Assembly (NCBI GenBank): GCA_021396245.1
Contig: WNYE01000001.1
Location: 1,256,852 to 1,320,851 of the forward strand
Length of the DNA: 64,000 nt
Direction of reading: 5' to 3'
From: Sporothrix humicola
Taxonomy: Eukaryota; Ascomycota; Sordariomycetes; Ophiostomatales; Ophiostomataceae
Shown in pieces: positions 47,027 through 57,548 of this stretch. Numbering within the stretch: the stretch's first letter is position 1; each line of letters begins with the position of its first letter. Both the position numbers and the translations under genes were made by a program. Under the pieces are notes generated by a model, which was given only the letters and a program-made list of their open reading frames with translations, was not told the DNA's origin and searched no databases.

Positions 47027-48243
47027 ATGGCCAACGACGAGTATGATGTGAGCAGCACCTCCGCCCCTCCCTTTCCTAGCACTTGATTCCCCTCGTTTTT
47101 GGACTCGTGGCTTCGACGAGACCCCTTTTTTTCTGCCCGCCCACCGCTTTCTGCTGCTTTAACACGCCCACGATGCATATTGCAATTGCTTTATGGACCA
47201 GCTGCTGTGCTCAGTCAATGCGACAACCCGGAACCATGACATTTTTTGATCATTTTACTAACAGGGTATCTTGTAGTTCCTTTTCAAAGGTGAGCCAGTC
47301 TGACGTAACCCCCACATATCTCTATCTTTGCGACAAACGGATGGGAGGCGATGACGATACCCCTTCGGTCGGCCGCGGACGGATCGGTCGAGAAAATGGC
47401 GGGCCGTGTCTTGTTCTTGACGCCGTGGCCCGCGCCTCCAACATACGACGAACACGGTTGCTAACAAATTGTTTTTCACTCTATGCCAGTTGTCCTGATT
47501 GGTGACTCCGGCGTCGGCAAGTCCAACCTGTTGAGCCGTTTCACCCGCAACGAGTTCAACCTCGACTCCAAGTCCACGATCGGTGTCGAGTTTGCCACTC
47601 GGTCGATCCAGGTCGACTCCAAGACGATCAAGGCGCAGATTTGGGATACCGCTGGCCAGGAGCGCTACCGTGCCATCACTTCTGCCTACTACCGCGGTGC
47701 TGTCGGCGCGCTGCTTGTCTACGACATCAGCAAGCACCAGACCTACGAGAATGTTACACGGTGGCTGAAAGAGCTGCGAGACCATGCCGACGCGAACATT
47801 GTGATTATGCTGGTGGGAAACAAGAGCGATTTGCGGCACCTTCGCGCCGTTCCCACAGAGGAGGCCAAGGCATTTGCAAGTATGTAGTTCCTTTGTGGCT
47901 TCCTTTGCCCACGGCCGTATCGATAATTCCGACCGAGTACTGACTGTCATAGGCGAAAACCACCTTTCCTTCATCGAGACTTCGGCCCTCGACGCCAGCA
48001 ATGTTGAGCTTGCTTTCCAGAACATCCTGACCGGTATGTTGTCATACCTCCTTGGCACCCACACCCCTGAAACATGTCTGTCGATACTAATTCTACTTCT
48101 CGCCAACAGAGATCTACCGCATTGTCTCCAGCAAGGCCCTCGACAGCGGCGACGGCGCCCAGGCCACGATCGGTGCCGGAACCAACATCTCACTCAGCAA
48201 GCCTGCAGAGGATGCCGCAGGAAAGGGCGGCAAGTGCTGTTAA
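47027..48243 (+). CDS. rab11: Rab11/Ypt31-type small GTPase
   Basis: Five exons, 47027..47047, 47277..47289, 47490..47879, 47953..48033 and 48110..48243, give 212 residues. Rab11/Ypt31 controls exit from late Golgi and endosomal recycling and, in hyphae, secretory vesicle traffic. Introns are 229, 200, 73 and 76 nt; the second exon is a 13-nt microexon coding F-L-F-K plus one base. All GTPase motifs are present: P-loop G16-D-S-G-V-G-K-S, switch-I STIGVEFATRSI, WDTAGQERYRAITSAYYRGA, NKSD and ETSALD. The C-terminus ends K-C-C, a double-geranylgeranylation signal. The start MANDEYDFLFK matches the family N-terminus, which fixes the small exons. The 3' UTR is AT-rich. Confidence 0.98.
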
Positions 48244-48993
48244 GCTCTTCTCCTGTTAGGTGCATAGTGACCGCGGCTGGTTTTTTGCGGCGGCCATGTT
48301 GGGAACTGGGCACAGGGACCAGAGCTTGATGCGTGGCGTACTGCGAGTTATTTGCGGGGGGGGCGATGTGCACCGTGCTGGCGATCGAGCGGCTGGGCTG
48401 GTCGGCAAGAGGGTGCACAGCGGCATGTGGCCGTGGCCGGTTGCATGTTGAGAGCGCCCGTGGTCATAATCCCATTTTATGTCTTTTTCTTCTTCTTTAT
48501 TGTATGTTTTGTTGTGTCTTTCCCGTTCCCCTTTTGACGTCTATTTCTCTTGTCAGGATGGTGTTTTTTTGTTTCCCCTACACATTTACATGTATACTCT
48601 CCTCGTGCGGCTGCTCTACTATTAATGGTGTAGAGGGTCAAAGTAGTGATTTATGATGAAATGGCCGTTAAAATGATAATGCGCGTCATTGTTCTATCTT
48701 ATGTTTATTGAGTTTGTCTCTTGCCGTGTCTTCATTTCACAAGTAAACCCCGATATGGAATTAAGCGTGGAAAGCGTGGTCCTGAGATGAGTAGTGGAAA
48801 GTGGTGACCGCCTACCGTTATCAGATTAGCGCTATCTATTCCTGCCGCCAAAAAAGAAAAAAAGTTTGGTAGTAAAAAAAATTGGCGATAATACAGTAAC
48901 CCAGGGCCTCGTTCTACTAAAAACGACAAGAGTGACCGATATTCCGACAACCACACTCCCACACATATTTTTCTCAACGACCAGATATATACA
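48244..48993. other. rab11 3' region and brx1 promoter
   Basis: 750 bp between two plus-strand genes. The sequence is T-rich after the rab11 stop and A-rich before the brx1 start. No separate gene is seen. Confidence 0.55.
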
Positions 48994-50073
48994 ATGCCCG
49001 CAATCTACAAATCGCTGGCCAAGGCCAATGGCGAGAAGAACGACGCCAAGAGCGATGCACTCAAGAAGAACCGCCAGCGTGTGCTGATTCTGTCGTCGAG
49101 AGGCGTCACCTACAGGTTCGTTTATAGAGAAGGGAAAAGGGATATTGCCAGGCAGCACGCATGGGGAAGTTTCAAAATGAAGGCCATACTAACATCACAG
49201 ACACCGTCATCTTATGAACGACCTCGCCGCAATGATGCCCCACGGCCGCAAGGACGTCAAGTTCGACTCCAAGTCGAAGCTCTTCCAGCTCAACGAACTG
49301 GCCGAGCTTTACAACTGCAACAACACACTCTTTTTTGAGGCTCGCAAGGGAAAGGATCTCTACATGTGGATGAGCAAGGTGCCCAATGGCCCGACGGTCA
49401 AAATGCACGTGCAGAACTGTGAGTAGTCAACTGATCGATTCTGTTTTTCTATCTTATCCGCAGCTAACAATCATTTGCAGTGCACACGATGGAGGAACTC
49501 CACTTCACCGGCAACTGCCTCAAGGGGTCACGCCCCGTCCTTTCATTCGACGCCGCCTTCGACCAAGAGCCACACCTACAGCTGCTGAAGGAGCTGTTCC
49601 TACACATCTTTGGCGTTCCGCAAGGCGCCCGCCGCTCCAAGCCATTTATCGACCACGTCATGGGCTTCACCATTACCGACGGCAAGGTGTGGGTGCGCAA
49701 CTACCAAATCAACGAGGTGGAGGCCAGCAAGCTGACACCGGGAGCCGATGCCGAGGATGATGGCAAGGTTGCCAAGACAAAGGACATCAAGGACAGTAAT
49801 ATTGATCTTGTCGAGATTGGTCCCCGCTTTGTCCTGACACCGATTGTTATCCAGGAGGGCTCGTTCGGTGGCCCAATCATCTACGAGAACAAGCAGTTCG
49901 TGTCGCCCAACCAGGTCCGTTCCGATCTGCGCAGACAAAAGTCTGAGCGGCACAGCGACCGGACGGATCGGGAGCGCGAGCTCCTTGTCAAGCGGGACAA
50001 CCTGGGCCTGCGGTCAAACGGCGAGACAAAGATCAAGCGGGACGACTTCAACGCTAAGGCTCTTTTCGCATGA
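48994..50073 (+). CDS. brx1: Brx1, 60S ribosomal subunit assembly factor (Brix domain)
   Basis: Three exons, 48994..49115, 49201..49418 and 49481..50073, give 310 residues. Brx1 acts in the nucleolus with Ebp2 and 27S pre-rRNA in early large-subunit assembly. Introns are 85 nt (GTTCGT donor, ACTAAC branch) and 62 nt (GTGAGT, GCTAAC). The Brix domain begins QRVLILSSRGVTYRHRHLMN and continues through DLAAMMPHGRKDVKFDSKSK, CNNTLFFEARKGKDLYMWMS, GPTVKMHVQNLHTMEELHFT and GSRPVLSFDAAFD, ending near FGGPIIYENKQFVSPNQVR. A charged, Arg/Lys-rich tail follows, as in orthologs. Length fits the family. Confidence 0.96.
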
Positions 50074-51420
50074 GAAATATTCTTTGGAGGGAGCTTGTGG
50101 GAAGGTGGTGTTGGATCTTCACTTTGAAAAGGCCACTATTGGGCATTTTTTCTGCTTGTTACGATTACCTTCATGGCGTTTTTTAGGATTTTTAGCTTTT
50201 TCATCTTTTTTTTTTCTTTCTGTTTCAGTAGATTTGTAAGAAGACATACCAGCAAGACTGTTTGATTGTTTCCATCTAGCTTTATCTCGTCCAAATACGA
50301 ATCACGTGTGGCATTATGACGATTTGTAGCCCATCCACCAGTGAGAGATGCCTCGTTTCAGGGGCACCCTGGGCTGGACAGCGCGCCGTAATTAGTGCTC
50401 CCGTGTGACAAGGCAGGACCCACACCGCCAACCCCAGAGCTCGTTTCGCCTGTGGTCAAGCTCCCGACGCGTAGCCAGTCGTGCTTTCCCCTTTCTCGTT
50501 CACCTGTCCTCTCCTTCGTTTCTTCCTCCTTCCATCTTACTTACCATCAACATCTCGGCTTTTCTTGCTTCAACACTCGTTTTTCAACTCCATTCATTAC
50601 GCACCACAGCTTTCGATCAGAGACGAAAGTCGCCATCGACCCGCATATATTCTACCATCTGCACCAACAGCTTTGTCCACATCAATCCGCCTCCAACGAA
50701 TATGGCTTCAGCGCCTCTGCGCAAAATAGCCTACATGGCATCACAAACAACGGCCATCGCGGCCTCTGTCGAAACGACAAATTTCAACATCATCAACTTA
50801 ATCAACACCTCCAACAATGACATTGTGTCCCTCCTAGATAGCCCCAACGGCGGGGTTCGCAGTCTTTGAGTCACAAGAGTGTAAACGACGGGTCGGGCCT
50901 CTCGATTTACATCACATTGAGACAGGTTTCGAGCCGTGGGCGGCTTTTCCATCCCAGTTGCTCTTTTCCATCGGCACATTGCTGTGGAAGATTTTCTTTT
51001 ATTTACTTATTTTCAAGTCACTATTTGTCTCTTATTATTTGATACGACCATCAACACTTTGTTCCCCCACGTTACATCACTCAATTCGACACATACAGCC
51101 TTATCACAACATTTCAACCTTCAGATCGACACGACAACTGCCCGATATAACCTCCTATTCAGAAAGTACAAACCCCTACACGTTCTAAATACTAGTAAGT
51201 ATGCTCAAACACATTTACGTTGTACATTCATTTTGCTACCCTTGGATACAATAACTAACAGTGCCTAAGGCGAGTTACCACAATACGGGTACCAACATTC
51301 AACAACCAACACCGAAGCAAGCATTGTCGCACAGCTGTTTGCATGCTCTCAGTTACTATCTTGGCCCCTTCAACTTCCGAGAGAGGCTTTCTGTCGGTTA
51401 TTCAGTACAAAACCAACACA
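50074..51420. other. Upstream region of the F-box gene with possible leader ORF
   Basis: 1.35 kb. A CT-rich stretch (about 50470-50640) followed by ATG at 50702 looks like a real transcript start. The ATG opens a 55-codon frame to 50869. A probable leader intron lies near 51195-51269 (GTAAGT; ACTAAC; AG at 51261 or 51269). The F-box ATG is at 51421. Confidence 0.5.
50702..50869 (+). CDS. Possible 55-residue upstream ORF or small protein
   Basis: ATG at 50702 with A at -3, after a CT-rich leader, encodes 55 residues (starting MASAPLRKIAYMASQTTAIA) to TGA ending 50869. No family is recognised and no donor site that would join it in frame to the F-box protein was found. It may be a uORF in the F-box mRNA or an independent small gene; both are unproven. 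Confidence 0.3.
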   Translation: MASAPLRKIAYMASQTTAIAASVETTNFNIINLINTSNNDIVSLLDSPNGGVRSL

Positions 51421-52836
51421 ATGTCTCTTGCTGCTTGCATGTCACCCTCACGGGCAGCTCATGGCACGCCCGAAAGTGCCTTTGGGAAGCCTGGAGGCAT
51501 TGCAGGCATTGGGCTTATTCAGTCCACGTCCATCCATTCTGGTGCGGTCCGTGATTTCAAAACTAACTCCTCGCTGGTACACGCCACAACGACCGTTCTC
51601 GATAGGACACCAGTCGAGGTTCTAGTGGAGATCTTCCAGAATCTAGACATTGCGTCTGCCTTTAATCTGGCCGGCACCAACAAGCGGTTCTCCGGCATAT
51701 TTGCCGCCAATCGAACCTCCATTGTGCTAAGCATCGTTAAGGAAGAGTTCAGTCCTTTTGATGGCCTTTTACAGGTCGTCAAAGCCTCTCCATCTGATCT
51801 ATCAGTCCCATGGGGCACGTGGCTGGACAAACGTGTCCGTCGCCAGAATGCAGTTCTCTGCCCTGGCGGCACGCTTCCGAAGCACTGCCCAGGCCATACG
51901 GCGGCAATGAAAGTATCGTGTGCAGAGACCCGAGTCGAAAACTCCGACATTGACCGTCTTTTGTCGGTCTGTCGCACTGTACGCGGTTGGGAACGCATGT
52001 TCCCTCAGCACCGGTTCAACGCATCGCCGCTTATGACACGCAGCTTAACGGCGCGCGAAAACTTCCGACTGCGGCGGGCGCTCTACCACTGGATGCGGTA
52101 TGCATACTACTTCCACGGCGACCTGGCACGACCCAGCCTGTATGTGCCGTCGGGAAGAGACATTCGCATCAACCAGCTGCGGGCACTGTCGAACAGTGAA
52201 CTTGGCGAGCTCAAAGATCTATGGCGCACAGTGGAGGACATCATCGAGCTCACGATGTGTCCATCAATTGCCAACGTGCGCATTGGTGCTGTAAGTGCCC
52301 TCCCTCAGGCTAGAGTTGTCCGATATTTGTAGCTCGCATGACTAACCCTGCTTTAGGATTTTGAACTCTCTGAAAAGGACGCAGCCCGTATTGGTTGGGG
52401 TGAGCAGCGCGAGAACCGCATCGTCGTTGCCACAATGTGCAAGCTCTCGCCCGCCGAGCTGCTCCACTACATGGACAACGGGCACAAATTCACCAAGTTG
52501 CGCCTGATCCAGGATATCCGCCAGAGGCATCCGTACTTTGAGTCCGATACAGAGAGTCTCACTAGTGCTCTGTCCTGTGTGATCCACGAGCGTTGGCGCA
52601 GAATGCAGACCGAGTTTCCCGCTATGACACAGCCGTCGAGCGGTGCTCTCTGTCTACCCGTGTACACGCGCATGATGGGCCAGTGCCATGGCGGCATTCT
52701 AGACTGGGATGACCCGGCGACAGAAGCTGAATGTGCCCGTGTTGGCGAGATGATCGGCCTCGGTCTTGATTGGCGGCCTGAAGACTCCTTTTTTCGGTCG
52801 CGTCCCGAGATTCCCACTGGTCTCTTGAACGCATAA
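51421..52836 (+). CDS. F-box-like protein
   Basis: Exons 51421..52290 and 52357..52836 give 449 residues; the 66-nt intron has GTAAGT, ACTAAC and TAG signals, phase 0. F-box proteins recruit substrates to SCF (Skp1-Cul1) ubiquitin ligases. Residues about 60-100 contain the motif LDRTPVEVLVEIFQNLDIAS followed by AFNLAGTNKRFSGIF, a typical F-box helix set. The remainder has no repeat (LRR or WD40) that I recognise; it is mixed helical with scattered Trp and Cys, as in the large lineage-specific fungal F-box families. Substrate unknown. The start is the first ATG in frame after the putative leader intron. Confidence 0.82.
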
Positions 52837-54158
52837 GGTCAGGATGCCTATACACTTCGTCGTTGCGCGTGTCTTGCTCGCATGTACACGTTCTTTCGCT
52901 AATTTTCTCCTGGAGACTGCACTTCTTATTTTAATGGTCACCTCATTTCCGAGGTGACTTGTCAAACGCACTTGCTCAATGGATCTTTTTTTTTTCTTAT
53001 GAGAAGCCAATTTATATAGTAGAACCGTAACAACTTAAACACTGCTAGACCGATGAATCAACTTCTGTTTCTCGCCATAAAAAATTTTCAAAATTCCACG
53101 TTAAAACGTCCCTTTATTTACCTCGTGGTATGTCGCAATTAAGCGAGGCTGTTTGTTCTAGAGCTCAGGATTGGCTACAGCGCTAAATTGCTGTGCACCA
53201 GCGTCTGGCCAGGCCTGCCAGCCCTGGCTCACTATGGCGCTTGCACCAGCAGAACACACCAGGCTGTAGTCCGCCCCCGCCCCAGCCTTCTCTCCTCAAC
53301 GCACCTTCCCTCGTTGTCGGCACTGCTTTCTTTCCTCCACTTGGTCGTTCGAATTGCACAGGATCTAATCACCATCCCCCAATCGGCCTTGTCGGTTCAC
53401 CAAGATCACAACCACGGATCACCACCCACCAACTCCACTCTTTGTTAACAGCATCCTTGAATAAAGGGAGCTGGAACAAGAGCAATTACTCTCACCCACC
53501 GCTGTTTCCCACGGCTACAGTGCGCGCGCGGTCGGCGCAGCAGCACGATTTGCGAAGGGACCACGAGGCTGTTGTCATTATATTTTCCCTTGCTCCCCAC
53601 AGTTTTTCAAACACTCTGTTTGCCCCAGCGCAACAGAAGATATCGGTACGTCGTTCTCACTCGTTTTAGAGCTCACTGTCTGTTCATGTATGCTTGTGGA
53701 TTGAATGGTGGGCCTTATGCAAGGCATAACATCTCGAATAATGAGATGCGACTCTTCGTCGAAGCTCTCTGTCGCAAGCACGTTCATGACTCAGAAGCTT
53801 TTCTCAGACCATGAAACAGTAGACGATGGTTTTACATAGCATCCGCCTTGCGTATGGTAGCTTTTCATGGGAAACACAAGAAAAGCCATTGCTAACTCGC
53901 CCAGATCTCGCAACCATATCTTCGTGTGAACGTGGCTATATCTGCTCGCAGTCAATAACTGCAAGAGATAAGTAGACTGTCGTCCATCGGGTGGTTTTAA
54001 GCACCTGGTGCACAGTCTTCACCTACGATTCCCTAGGCGACAACAGCACCGGGCGTAGCAGGGTCTTGCCTGTCAAAGACGCCTCTGTTTTCAGGGAGAG
54101 ACCCGGCGTCTCTCCCTTTACCTTTTCACCATCTCGCCTGCCCATTGCCTCTGCTGCA
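52837..54158. other. F-box 3' region and hda1 leader
   Basis: 1.3 kb between two plus-strand genes. A probable hda1 leader intron is at 53646-53904 (GTACGT donor; GCTAAC and CCCAG end). Short open frames here look non-coding. Confidence 0.5.
53646..53904 (+). other. Possible 5' UTR intron of hda1
   Basis: GTACGT donor at 53646 and a GCTAACTCGCCCAG acceptor ending at 53904 define a 259-nt candidate intron, 254 nt before the hda1 ATG. Signals are good but no transcript evidence is available. Confidence 0.4.
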
Positions 54159-56693
54159 ATGGACGGTATAGACAATGATGTGGTGATGGATGGCATGGAG
54201 GCACCGCGGCCTGATGTCTCGGTCGGCGAGTCGGCTGGTGCTGGAACAAACGGATTTGCCACCAAGTCAAACGGCGGCAGCAACGGCACCAGCAGCAATA
54301 ACAATAACAGCAACAGCAACCCGTCTGCTGCAGATGAAGAGGATGACGACGACGACGACGATTCGGACGGCAGTCAGGACGATCCAATGGGCTACCCTGT
54401 CGACTTCAAGCGGCGCGGCCTGCTGCCAACGGGCTGCTGCTACGACGACCGCATGAAACTGCACGCCAACGCTGATTTTGGCCCGGGGCCACACCACCCC
54501 GAGGACCCGGCGCGCATCTCGGAGATCATGGGCGCCTTCAAGCGTGCCGGGCTTGTATTCAGCGGATCTGACGCGGACCTGATCAAGATCGTCCGCAACT
54601 GTCCCACAAAGTACATGTGGCGCATCGCCGCCCGCGACGCAACAGAAGAGGAGATTCTGCTCGCACACCACCCGCGTCACTTCCAGTGGGTCAAGGACCT
54701 TGCTGAGAAGCCCACATACGAGCTTCGCATGATTAGCAAGGTCATGGACGAGGGCCGTGACTCGCTCTACGTTGGCGCCATGACCTATGAGGCATCGCTG
54801 CTGTCGGCGGGTGGCGCCATTGAGACGTGCAAGTCCGTCGTGCGCGGCGATGTCAAGAACGCGTTTGCTGTTATCCGCCCACCCGGTCACCACGCCGAGT
54901 ACGACCAGCCCATGGGCTTCTGTCTGTTCAACAACGTGCCCATTGCCACGCGTGTCTGCCAAAAGGAGTATCCCGACGTGTGCCGGAAAGTGCTCATTTT
55001 GGACTGGGACGTACATCATGGAAACGGTATCCAGAACATGTTCTACGACGACCCAAACGTGCTGTACATTTCTCTGCACGTCTATCTCGATGGCCAGTTC
55101 TACCCGGGCCAGCCTACCGACCCCTCGACACCTGACGGTAACATTGACAAATGTGGTGCCGATGCAGGCCTGGGACGCAACATCAATATTGGCTGGGACC
55201 AGCAGGGTATGGGTGACGGTGAGTACATGGCGGCCTTCCAGAAGATTGTTATGCCCATTGCCAACGAGTTCAACCCCGACTTTGTCATCATCTCGGCTGG
55301 CTTCGATGCTGCTGCAGGCGACGAGCTGGGTGGCTGTTTCGTGACGCCGGAATGCTACGCTCATATGACGCACATGTTGATGTCGCTGGCGTCTGGAAAG
55401 GTAGCCGTCTGTCTTGAGGGTGGCTACAATCTCGAGGCCATTTCGGCATCGGCCCTGGCAGTCGCTCGCACGCTCATGGGCGAGCCGCCACCGAAGTTTG
55501 AGATCCCCAAGCTGCGTAAGGATGCTGCTCGACTTCTTGCCCGTGTCCAGGCTCACCAGGCACCATACTGGGAGTGCATGCGGCCAGGTGTTGTCGACGT
55601 GCCCGACTTACAGGCCCAGGGCGCTGTCCGGTTGCACGATGTCGTCCGTGCTTTCCAGCGCCACATTCTGTCGGTGAAGCACGGCATGTTCCCTCTGTTT
55701 ATCCAGCGCAGCTCCATCTACAAGTCGTTTGAAGACCAGGTCCTCGTCACACGCAGTCTGGCAACAGCCAAAAAGATCATTGTCATCATTCACGATCCGT
55801 ACGTTATTTGTGGCCTTTTGTCTTTACTTGAGCTGTACTCTTATCACTAACACATTATTCGTTTATAGACCCGAACTCGTCGCACAACCTGATGTCCTGG
55901 ACAACTCCCTTGATTCCCACAACTCATGGATGGCACGTTCAATCCCGTACCCATATCCACATACTCTGCCATGTATAAGTCACTAACAAAACTAGAACGA
56001 CGGTGTAATGCCATATATCGATTGGGCCGTTGAACAGGGGTTCGGTGTCATTGACATCAACGTTCCACACTACAATAACCAGTCAGAAGTAAGTTGAGCC
56101 TAGTACCAAAACGTTATTGACCAAGCCATGACTGACAATCCAGGACAATAATGAGTCTTTCATTCCTCGGATAAGCGAAGAGGTCATGCAATCACAGATC
56201 CAGGAGCTGGTTTGCTACATCTGGGACAACTACCTCCAAATCTCCGAGTCTGCCCAGCAAATATTTTTGCTCGGTGTCGGCAACGCCTACCTCGGCGTCA
56301 AAGTGCTTTTAGTCAACCGGGGTGAGTTCTCGTCCAGTTGCCAGCTTATTTATCACTTGACCCGGTTTCTAACAGACTCTAGATTGCAAATCACGCATTG
56401 ATGGTGTCGTCAACTTTGTCAATGGCAGCCTTCGGGCTGTTAAGAGCGACGCCGATCCTGACCTGACTCAGTGGTACAAGACCCATTCACGCGTCTACGT
56501 CGGCGCCGACCACGCGTGTTGGCAGACCAGCGAGTTCACCCGCAAAATCAGCAAACGCCGTTTTGGCGATGTCGTCCGCAGCCCGTTTATGGGCCTCAAC
56601 CGCATGCTTAAGGAGCATGCCGAAGATGCTCACGAGTGGATTCTGGAGCGCGTGCCCGCCACCGAGGGCAACACCACCGAGGAGGAGAGCTAG
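54159..56693 (+). CDS. hda1: Hda1/Clr3-type class II histone deacetylase with Arb2-like C-terminus
   Basis: Five exons, 54159..55798, 55869..55932, 55996..56088, 56144..56321 and 56383..56693, give 761 residues. The enzyme removes acetyl groups from histone lysines using zinc, silencing chromatin. After a disordered Asn/Ser and Asp-rich N-terminus, the catalytic domain has RPPGHHAEYDQPMGFCLFNN, DWDVHHGNGIQ and SAGFDAAAGDELGG; the His pair and the Asp/His zinc ligands are present. Residues from about 520 form the Arb2-type domain found in fungal Hda1/Clr3. Introns 1, 3 and 4 are GT-AG. Intron 2 (55933-55995) can only keep the frame with a GC donor (GCACGT) and gives HNSWMNDG. The protein fits a nuclear repressor; a chromodomain protein gene lies 8 kb away. 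Confidence 0.96.
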
Positions 56694-57548
56694 AGTCCGT
56701 CGCCTATTCGGAAGGTCAAAGCCCGCGTTGATGTTCGTGTCACCAAACCTCGTCATTTCAAGCCTCACAGGACGGCTCGGCGCAGTTAAATTGGGATTGC
56801 TGTTTCTTATGTCGGAATCGTTTTTAGCTATACTACTTTGTGTTTGTTTGTTTTCGTGGGATTGTCCAGGTTTGATTTTTATTTTGCAATTTTTTTTTTT
56901 TTTTTTTTTTTTTCTTTGTAAGGCAGGGTGTTATTTATCGTGTTATTTTACAATTTCTTTTCACTTCTTGAAAATAAGCCTGGTCAAAATGAGAACATTT
57001 TATTTTGCAATATATGAAATGTCGTACAATCAGATACACAAAAGTGATGTAAAATGGACAATAAAAAAAAATACAGTCATTGTTTTACACAATATCAGTT
57101 CTAATATGAAATAATGATATAATAATTACCTTTTCATTGATCATTCATTCATGAGAGTTCTCCATTATCACAAGGACGTAGGGAGTAAATCTCACCTTGA
57201 TAGTATAGTCACGCGACCACACACGTGATGATGACATAATCTGCACTAGTCATTTCCACCCTTCGCCTTCACTATCACGATAAAACTTTCCGCGACACGT
57301 CTTTCGGCGCTGGGACAGGGGCGTGCAATTCGCATTCACACGACAGCTTTGGCGCCATTGTCGACACAGACCGAACCTTGTCCATTTAATAACGACTATT
57401 ATAATATCAGAACTCGCGCTTATTTACTGTCGTCGGCGATTATTGTCAATATTCATTGACTGCCAACGGCTTGTTTGAGCGCCATTGGCGCGACGACCCC
57501 TTTTCTTTTCGCATCCGACAAACCTCACAGAAACATAACCAGCCCATC
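56694..57548. other. AT-rich region with T24 tract, then promoter of the RS-rich gene
   Basis: 855 bp between two plus-strand genes. A run of 24 T at 56890-56913 and AT-rich DNA to about 57130 follow the hda1 stop. From about 57180 the composition becomes mixed, leading to the next ATG. No gene is seen. Confidence 0.6.
56890..56913 (+). repeat. T24 tract
   Basis: Twenty-four consecutive T bases 197 bp beyond the hda1 stop codon. The exact length is prone to sequencing error. Confidence 0.85.

Noticed and set aside
54267..55556. 429-codon minus-strand frame
   Set aside because: Antisense to the hda1 catalytic domain.
56690..57130. AT-rich, T24-bearing stretch considered as a retroposon poly(A) tail
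   Set aside because: No adjacent element body or target-site duplication was seen; fits a 3' UTR.
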